Shown here: one piece after another, positions 56,581 through 64,000 of the stretch
Layout: every line of letters starts with the position of its first letter
Position numbering within the stretch: position 1 is the stretch's first letter
From: Hemibagrus wyckioides
Lineage: Eukaryota > Chordata > Actinopteri > Siluriformes > Bagridae
DNA: 64,000 nt
Assembly (NCBI RefSeq): GCF_019097595.1
Contig: NC_080727.1
Span: 8,020,001 to 8,084,000 of the forward strand
Reading direction: 5' to 3'
Position numbers and translations under genes: made by a program
The notes under the pieces: generated by a model
The model's input: only the letters and a program-made list of their open reading frames with translations
What the model was told of the DNA's origin: nothing
Databases searched by the model: none

Positions 56581-58601
56581 TATACATAAATACATATACA
56601 CATATAATCCTTTCAATGCTTTCATTTTTTATTTTCCTGCATCTGGATTCAAAGGCCTTCTGTGTCTCTCTAATGTGTTTCCCACATTATTGATTTATTA
56701 AAAGCCACAAAGGTTCGGAATCCAGATGAAAAGATTCGTGTCAAATGTGACTGAATGTGAGTTTGGGCCGATGTTTTACATTTCAAGTAAAACCACTTGA
56801 ATGTTATCATACAGCAACAGACAAAGACAGCAAAATGATCACCTTTCATTACATGATTTCGAACAAGTGGACAGCTGAAAAAATTTACGTTTTTTTTTTT
56901 TCCTCCATCCATCCACTATGTGAATGGTATCCTTTCATATTTTTATAGTCAATTAACCTATCAATCAATCAGTAATTCAGTATGTTTTCTCCAGATTGCT
57001 ATTGAGTGTAACAGAGGGAGAGATCGGAAAAAAAAGACTCCAAAATACAGAGAGATGAAGATGAGGTATAAAATAGAGAGATGGACAGACACAGTGGGAG
57101 AAAAATACCGAAATGGAAAGTGGGTCAGCAGTGTTATTCACTTTTAGATAATCATCTAAAATAATAATATGCCATTATGCTCTAAGCCAGAAGCATCGAA
57201 TTTGGCATTGGACAAATAAGCCTTTAGATATCAAACAACTTCCAACTGCAGCGGCAATGTGCTGTATATAGTCATTTTTTTCTCTGTGTTGTCATGAAGT
57301 ATTAATACGTTTTATATGTTATTGTGGCTATAACGTAAGATATGGTACAGCAATTTACCTCTTATACACTTCCACAGGGCAAAATATGAGATAAGACTCT
57401 TAATTCTTTCAAGTAATGGTTCTGCTCAAAGGAAGTGAGGAGTTACAGTATAGCTCTGGGTTAAAACAAAATTTCCACATATTTCTCAGAAATATACTTT
57501 CACCACATTTCACAATATTTCATTCTTTTTTATTTATTTATTTCTTAATGTAGCCGAAGTACCCCAGATCAAGCCATTTTTTTTATTGAAAATGCAACAC
57601 ATTGTATATTGCTGAATATATATTTCACATTTAAAGTAATATTTCACCTTCTTCCTTACAGGCATAAGTGTTATAACAAACATCAGGCAGAATCAGGATG
57701 TTATTAGTTTCTGTGAGAATCAAAGTCCAGTCTTAAAAATAAAGCTGCCTGAAACAGTTATTTGAAGCTATGGAATTCAAACTTTTTATATATATATTTT
57801 TTGGATTATTAACGAAACATTTTTGGTCAGTTTTCTTCTATGATTCTTTAGGCCTTTTTTAAATCAGTGAACAGCACCATTATTTTGTATGTTTCTTGTT
57901 AATTCTTGAATGGCATCAGTGTCATGGTCGACTGTCAGCTGCAGGCGGACTGGTGGCAGGATGAACCGCCAGGTACAATATGATGATTCTCACTTGTGTG
58001 TAATCATGGCAAATTTACTCATGTGTGATTTGTTTGTCCTTCTGGGAGGCCGTGAACCAGAGAGAGAAAGCTGAGGTGAACTCTGTGTTTGTGTTGGTGT
58101 GTGAGAGTGAAAAGAGCTTGCGGAATAAATTAAAATTAAAAGAAGCACAAAGCTTTGTCAGTCTCCAAGTCCTTTCCACCCACACATGCCAGGGTTCTAA
58201 ATTTTGTTTTCTAGGTCTTGGTAGAGTTAACGAAAATGTTTAAAAATCCACAAATCAAAAAGCGTCAGGTTTAAAAGATAAAAAATTATCTCACATTGCT
58301 CTAAAGAAATCTGACATCTTTAAGTGTGTGGTGAAAACACAGGTAAATATGTTCATCCAAGGGCAATGTGGAAGCTTAAACCCACCCCAGGAAACCCGTG
58401 GAAACCAGGAAAATTTCTCAGCAGCCCAAGAATCCAATCCAAGAAAGTAAAAAAATAAAACATAATAATAATAATAATACTACCAATCAATAACTAATAT
58501 CAATGTAACATTGTTACAAGCTCGTAGGACAGAGACCATTCTTTTACAGCATTCATTTATGACATTTTTAACCTCGGGGTTAATGTTCAGTTCACCTTCC
58601 A
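56581..58601. other. Unannotated intron 1 sequence
   Basis: No exon recognised. 57921-58205 (TGTCATGGTCGACTG ... CACATGCCAGGG, with an internal GGAATAAATTA) could be an LTR-like or SINE-like fragment, but this is weak. Confidence 0.35.
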
Positions 58602-58885
58602 GTTTTGGCCATGCCCACCTGAAATTTAAATCTGAATACAGATGCACATTTGGATATTTGGGCCACTAAACAGATCCAGATAGTTTACAGAAATTTAGCT
58701 TTATACTATCTTTAGTACATTATGTACATGTTTAGTTTAGTTAAAATAAGAATTTTCTGGTTTTGGCCACACCCACTTGAAAGTTAAATCTGAATACAGA
58801 TGCACATTTGGATATTTGGTCCACTACACAGATCCAGATTTTACATAAATTTAGTTACATACTGTATTTAGCACATTATGTATAG
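58602..58885 (+). repeat. Tandem duplication of a ~130-bp segment
   Basis: 58602-58735 and 58760-58885 are collinear: TTTTGGCCATGCCCACCTGA against TTTTGGCCACACCCACTTGA; both then read TTAAATCTGAATACAGATGC and ACATTTGGATATTTGG. A short related piece (TGGCCACACCCACTTTTAAA) is at 45.19 kb. Confidence 0.9.
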
Positions 58886-59283
58886 TTATAGGGCAGCACA
58901 GTGGTTTAGTGGTTAGCACTGTTTCCTCATAGCAAGAAGGTCCTGGGTTTGAATCCTGGGTTCGAACAGGCAGGAGCCTTTCTGTGTGGAGTTTGCATGT
59001 TCTCCCCGTGCCTGCGTGGGTTTACTCCGGGTACTCTGGTTTCCTCCCACATTCCAAAAACACGTACATTAGGTTGGTTGGTAATTCTAAATTGCCCAGA
59101 GGAGTGAGTGTGTGCTTGTCTGGCTATATGTGTGGCCCTGTGATGGACTGGTGACCTGTCCAGGGTGTACCCCTGCCTCTCGTCCAATGTGTGCTGGGAT
59201 AGGCTCCAGCAAATCACTGTGACCCTGATTAAGAATAAAGCAGGTAAAGAAAATGGATGGATGGATGGATGGATATAGTTATA
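58881..59283 (+). mobile_element. Full-length DANA/mermaid-type SINE with target-site duplication
   Basis: Identical flanks TATAGTTATA at 58881-58890 and 59274-59283. Head GGCAGCACAGTGGTTTAGTG (A-box) and GGTCCTGGGTTTGAATCC (B-box), core GAGTTTGCATGTTCTCCCCG, CCACATTCCAAAAACACG and GACCTGTCCAGGGTGTACCC, GATAGGCTCCAGC, then a (ATGG)n tail. It is the best preserved SINE in the window. Confidence 0.93.
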
Positions 59284-59908
59284 TGTTAATATTGTAACTG
59301 TTATGCATAGTATAGTTGTAATTAGTGTAAGAAAAACAACAACAACAACAACAATGCTGCAATCCTCAGGAGCAACATGTTCATTAATCTGGTCCTTAAT
59401 AATCATTTACCATGTTGTGTAGTGTGATTGTTTTTCCACAATTCAGTTAGGAATTCTGGACAATATTCTTCCCAAAATAATAAAAAAAAAAAACATGGGT
59501 TTTAATTATTTTGTTTGGGTTGTATCCAAGACCCAGAGGACTGGAGCTAGAATACTAGCTATGCAGATGTGTAAATAACTGTGCATCTTGTGACTGCATC
59601 TCAGTTCTTATTCATAATACAGACTATAACCCCATGAAGTCGTTAAAGTTTATAGCTGCGGCCGTATAAAACCTGAAACTGACTGCAGTTCTCTTCCTTA
59701 TATAGGTCTATGATGGATCATTTCGTGTTGTATTTTTTATTAGAAAACACCAAGATTGTTTCAAAACACTAGAGGACTTATTACACTTTACTTACTGTGA
59801 ATAGCTTAACATACATGAGGAGCAGTTTGCTGTCATTTAAAGGACATTGTTGACGGTTTTCCTGGTGCCTCAGGGCTTGAAGAGTATGACTCAGTAAAAT
59901 ATTAGGAG

Positions 59909-59943
<35 letters not shown>

Positions 59944-60033
59944 AAACTACACCAGAAATGTCAGACAACTGTTATAATTGTTGTAATAAAATTTGCTTCA
60001 CAAATGAACTGGTTTAGTTTGAATCACAAGCAG

Positions 60034-60068
<35 letters not shown>

Positions 60069-60739
60069 TCTATTTATCTATCTATCTATTTATTTATTTA
60101 TTTAGCAATTTTCTTCCTAAAGTGTGCGTTCAAAAAAAAAGCAGTTATTGTACTCTTGCTATTATTAATCTGAATTTCAGGTTGAAGTCAGTTTCTAGTA
60201 AGTGATTTTTTTTTTCTTTCTTTCATTTCTTTTTTACTTGGTCAGTAAAGCTGATCCTCAGAGATTTGACTTGACTTTGAATTGTGAATCTCTTCTCAAA
60301 ATGTTGTGTAAATAGTGCACTGTGATACTTTCGTCCTTGTAGCCTGCTATTTTGAGCTTTTTCTTCCCCACAGTTCACATGATTTTCAGTCATCAGTTGC
60401 TGAGCCCACCCTTGGATTATCCAGTATCACAAACTGCCAAAGCATACTTTTCTATCACAGTGGTGGTTTGTTGGTTGGTTTTATACTTTTTTTTATACTG
60501 CCAGAATCAAAAAATGCCACTGCAATGCTTTTATCTGGATTCATCAATCGACAGCTATATACAATAAAGGGAACATGTGTGATATTAGAAATGACAGAGA
60601 TGCTGCCATGTGTATGATAAACTCATATTGAAATATTTCTGTTTTTCTAAAATGAACCCCTGGAATTAAAAGTAAGGTAGGATTTAGAACCCTAGAGCTT
60701 TTGTCCATCTGGAGGTACTTTAGAACCCCATAAAAGAGT
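59284..60739. other. Unannotated, with (CA)n and (TTTA)n
   Basis: (CA)n at 59913-59941 and (TTTA)n with ATCT interruptions at 60033-60106. No exon recognised. Confidence 0.45.
60033..60106. repeat. (TTTA)n/(TCTA)n tetranucleotide repeat
   Basis: TTTA array with internal TCTA/ATCT units. Confidence 0.95.
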
Positions 60740-60990
60740 ATATGAGACCTTTAGAAAGCTGGGAAGCAACCCACTCATTCTCTTATACACACATTGCATT
60801 CACACATAGCAGTGATTCAACTCATAGTTGCCAGTGAACTTACTGGGAAGAAACCAGTGAACCCAGAGGTAAGCCTCTTGGAAAGAAACTGGAGAACATC
60901 CACAAAAACTCCACACAAACAGTAACACAAGCTCAGAGTCAAAGCCTGGGGATATGTGACTATGCTAACATGTGCCACCATGTTGCCTAT
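60740..60990 (-). mobile_element. Probable decayed DANA-type SINE
   Basis: GGAGAACATCCACAAAAACT, CCACACAAACAGTAACACAA and GAGTCAAAGCCTGG correspond to the reverse complement of the SINE core and head. Confidence 0.5.
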
Positions 60991-61708
60991 CATTTCATGT
61001 TCTTCAGTTTTTTTTTCTGAAATACAGATTTAATAAAAAAAAAAAAGAAATGGTGAAAAATATGTACATAGAATTCTGGGAACCTATGTGATGAAGGCCA
61101 GGGTCTGGGAAAATACAGGGATTTGGTTGAGAAAACATCTTTCTGTCCATCTTATTAACATATTACATTAGGACCTTAGCCAGGGCTGGGAAACACACGG
61201 CCTCTGGGAATGGTCTGGCTTGATACAAGTTTTAATCTGACCCATCAAATGATTTTCAAATCTGTGATGAAAATGTAATTGAAAACCATCTTGTGGACCA
61301 TAATTGAATTAAAATTGTGTATGTGTGTGTGTGTAGACTAAACATCTAATAAGTAATTCTGCATTAGCAAGTAAATAGTAAATAGGCATTATGGAATCCA
61401 GTTGTAATGGTACAAAATTTGGTAGTCCAAGAAGGTGCAAACTTCACTGGTTTTTGATACTCAGAAAAACCCAACATCTGACATGGGAAATTTCAATGGA
61501 ATGGTCACTCAACTCAGAATTCCCAGTCAGGGACTCAATATTGGTATAACTGGAGTTTTCTGAGCTATAAATCTCACCTGACATCACAACAGTATTGCAG
61601 TTCATGGTGAACAGTAAACATATTGCCTTTGCACCATTTTGGTACTTGATACAACATGATTTTAGTTGCCATGTACCTTTTATGTTATGGTCCTAATAAA
61701 TGTATTGT
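60991..61708. other. Unannotated intron 1 sequence
   Basis: No exon or repeat family recognised. Confidence 0.4.
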
Positions 61709-61910
61709 CAGGACACAGGGTGCCAGGCAGGGGAGGGGGGGGGTGACTCAGACCCAACTGCAGGGCTAGACACCAGACAGGGGTTTACTATAAAATAACA
61801 GAATGAACAGACACCAAAAAGGGACAGGTGTGAAGAGGCGGGAAGGGGCTAAGGATTGGGCGGGGCAAACACGTGAGAACATAAACAAAGACACATGGCA
61901 TAAACAAACC
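61709..61910 (-). mobile_element. Fragment of an element with a TGTCAGGACAC start
   Basis: TGTCAGGACACAGGGTGCCA, a 9-base G run, GACTCAGACCCAACTGCAGG and GACAGGGGTTTACTATAAAA. General layout like the element at 31333-31796. Right end not found. Confidence 0.35.
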
Positions 61911-62975
61911 CCCAATATATATAAAATATATATATTTTTGGGCCCCTTTGTATATTAACATCTGTGGAAGTTTAGAATTGTAACATAATTCTACTGATCT
62001 TTGCCTAGACATAAAACTTCATGAGCAAAGATGAAGAAGGCGTGTCTATTATATGTCATTTTTCATTGATAATCATACAGAAATAATTGTAGATCTTCTT
62101 TATATGTTTTATATGAGCTGAAGCACTGTAATATGTTTTATACCGGACCTTTCTAAATTCTGAGTACAATGGATCAATGGATTGCAGCATTAGCTAACAT
62201 TTGCACTGGAAGTGATGTCCACCCCTACCTTTTCAAACACACACACACACACACACACCCACACACATACATACACACACACACACACATACACACACAC
62301 ACGCACACACACACCATAATCTCGCTTAAGGACCTTACATTCTGTCTCCTACACATACATCTCACATAAGCACTTTTCATGGACCATTTGCTTTCCCTTG
62401 AACTTGAGCAGTGATGATGATGACGATGATCTTGGCTCAGCCACATTACAATAATTTCACTGTCCACTCAATGCTATCAGTGGAGTGTGTCAGGGAGGAA
62501 AAAGAGTGCTTCATGTCTGAGGCCACACACACTCCCATCACTTACTACAGAGAAAAGAATGAAAATAGTTTTTATTAATTCTGCAGCTCTTGACTTTTTG
62601 CTGCTTGAGCACATTACCACATTACTGTTGACCTTCAAAGCCATTCAGTCTTCATTCAGTGCCAGATACTTTAGATCATCTTACTTGTTCCAAACACACA
62701 CACACACACACACACACAATCATTTACCACAAGTCATTTTGCCATTAGCACATTAGCATCGACCTGTGCCTCAGATCAGCTTTCTTCACACGACTTTAGT
62801 GTGACAACCTGCACATCCCTCACTACACAACCAGCAACTCCTTGTTGGCTTTATATTTTCTTTTTTTTCTCTTCTAACTCCTCCATCCATCACACAAGAT
62901 TCCCTAGCATAAGATGTAGAGCTTCAGAAGCAGAAAAAATTAGCAAGGACAGGTGTTTACATGAGATCCCTAAGG

Positions 62976-62979
<4 letters not shown>
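61911..62979. other. Unannotated, with long CA tracts
   Basis: (CA)n, imperfect, at 62238-62313 and 62694-62719. No exon recognised. Confidence 0.45.
62238..62313. repeat. Imperfect (CA)n microsatellite
   Basis: CA array with CC, TA and CG interruptions. Confidence 0.93.

Positions 62980-63014
<35 letters not shown>
62980..63014. repeat. (TA)n microsatellite
   Basis: About 35 bp of TA. Confidence 0.96.
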
Positions 63015-63016
<2 letters not shown>

Positions 63017-64000
63017 CATTCAACAAACATATTAGCTCTAAAAGCAGGTCCTCTACTTGTGGAAGCTAACAGTCCAATAACTAGCGATAATAAATACCTC
63101 GTGCTTAAGGGTGAAATTAAGCCTGTGTATTTAATATACTCTATTTAAATAAAAGGGTCTCAAATAAAAAGCTTTCATCTTAATTCTGAGAGGATTTAAA
63201 TGATTGTAGAATTGTAAATATTATGTGTGTACAGTCAGGTAACCTGTTCTACCCAGTTTCTGCTACTTAGCTATGCAGTAAAATAAACAATATATTTCAT
63301 AAGTTGTGTTTTTCAACAAACTAAAACAGTCAGTGCTTTCATATAACATGGAAACAAAAACTATTTCAAATTTGTCTTCTTTTAAATGGTACAAAGCCTT
63401 AAACAGAAACAACGCAAATCTGCAAGGTCGTGAGATGTCATTGAGGTAATGTCTTGCCTCATTACCTATTAGTCACATTATCTTAGGGCTGGTTAAGTAC
63501 CCAAACCTCACAAATCTTTTCACCAGGAGCGGAAATCCTAACTTGGTCATGTCAATGTCATAACAAATTTATTTTTCACTCTGTTATCACTTCAGCAAGG
63601 CTAAGGCATGGCTTCTCACATATCCTATAATTCTGCTATTGATTTACTGTCTCCTACTGCACCCTCTAGGTCAAACATTTATCCTTTGTCCCCTTCTTAG
63701 TGAAAGTCCTGGTCTATATAGTGAAGGTTCTAAAAGAGGGCACAGCTTTGTCTTGAAAAAAGTATGAAAAGGGGTCTTACATTTTGTACTACTGCCTTAA
63801 TTATATCATTGATACATATTGTTACCCATTGTCCCTTGTTTTCTTTTGCTCTTGAACAATGCCATACTCACAATATTAGACATCCTTATAATGAATGCTT
63901 ATAATCTGATTCAGATTCAAGAAGAGGATAATTGATTGTTCACTAGGAATGTTTAGTAATGCCATATAGTCTGGTCAATGTACTGACTGTGTTCAAGGCT
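63015..64000. other. Unannotated sequence to the right edge
   Basis: No exon 1 of unc5d, other gene or repeat family recognised. Confidence 0.4.

Noticed and set aside
57921..58205. Solo LTR beginning TGTCATGGTC
   Set aside because: No matching CA end or target duplication could be defined.
58927..59406. 159-residue minus-strand frame at 58.9-59.4 kb
   Set aside because: Lies entirely over the full-length SINE and its flank; an antisense artefact.
62169..62467. Histidine/threonine or cysteine/valine repeat proteins
   Set aside because: Translations of the (CA)n tract.
33620..64000. unc5d exon 1 (signal peptide)
   Set aside because: No Met-plus-hydrophobic frame with a phase 1 donor could be singled out; intron 1 is very long in vertebrates.

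Overview
The window is teleost fish DNA. It is AT-rich and full of dinucleotide microsatellites, Tc1/mariner and pogo-type transposon wrecks, tRNA-derived SINEs and one broken non-LTR retrotransposon. The mix of SINE families and Tc1 relics suggests a catfish-like (otophysan) fish, but that is a weak inference. Nothing bacterial or viral was seen.

The only host gene I can support is a netrin receptor of the UNC5 family, best matched to unc5d, on the minus strand. Three consecutive coding exons are present: 33419-33619, 20170-20313 and 19969-20072. They encode the first Ig-like domain and the start of the second. Splice sites and reading phases are compatible (1/1, 1/1, 1/0). Intron 2 is about 13.1 kb and intron 3 only 97 bp. 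The signal-peptide exon must lie beyond the right edge, and the rest of Ig2, the thrombospondin repeats, membrane segment and cytoplasmic part beyond the left edge. Almost the whole window is therefore intronic.

Layout. 0-2.7 kb: the 3' part of a Tc1-like element, AT-rich duplications and a palindromic MITE-like element. 4.4-7.9 kb: a 3-kb satellite of 14-bp monomers with higher-order repeats, including two identical 196-bp blocks, plus a related 34-bp minisatellite. 7.9-19.9 kb: unique intron mixed with SINEs and other repeats. 20.0-20.3 kb: exons 4 and 3. 22.1-23.9 kb: a scrambled LINE. 24.6 and 27.4-28.6 kb: minisatellites, the second split by a nested insertion. 29.9-32.4 kb: a Tc1 relic, an element with inverted ends, and a TA-flanked MITE. 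33.4 kb: exon 2. 34.6-37.9 kb: Tc1 relics and a local duplication. 39.8 kb: a SINE piece with a perfect 14-bp target-site duplication. 41.7-43.9 kb: a pogo-like transposon with terminal inverted repeats, next to the 5' part of a Tc1 element. 45-64 kb: more SINEs, a Tc1 transposase whose first catalytic Asp is mutated, a piggyBac-like MITE, and stretches of unique sequence.

No transposase here is intact, so all seven or so DNA transposon copies look dead. Each retains recognisable catalytic motifs or terminal repeats. The most unusual structure is the hierarchically organised 14-bp satellite in the intron of a developmental receptor gene.
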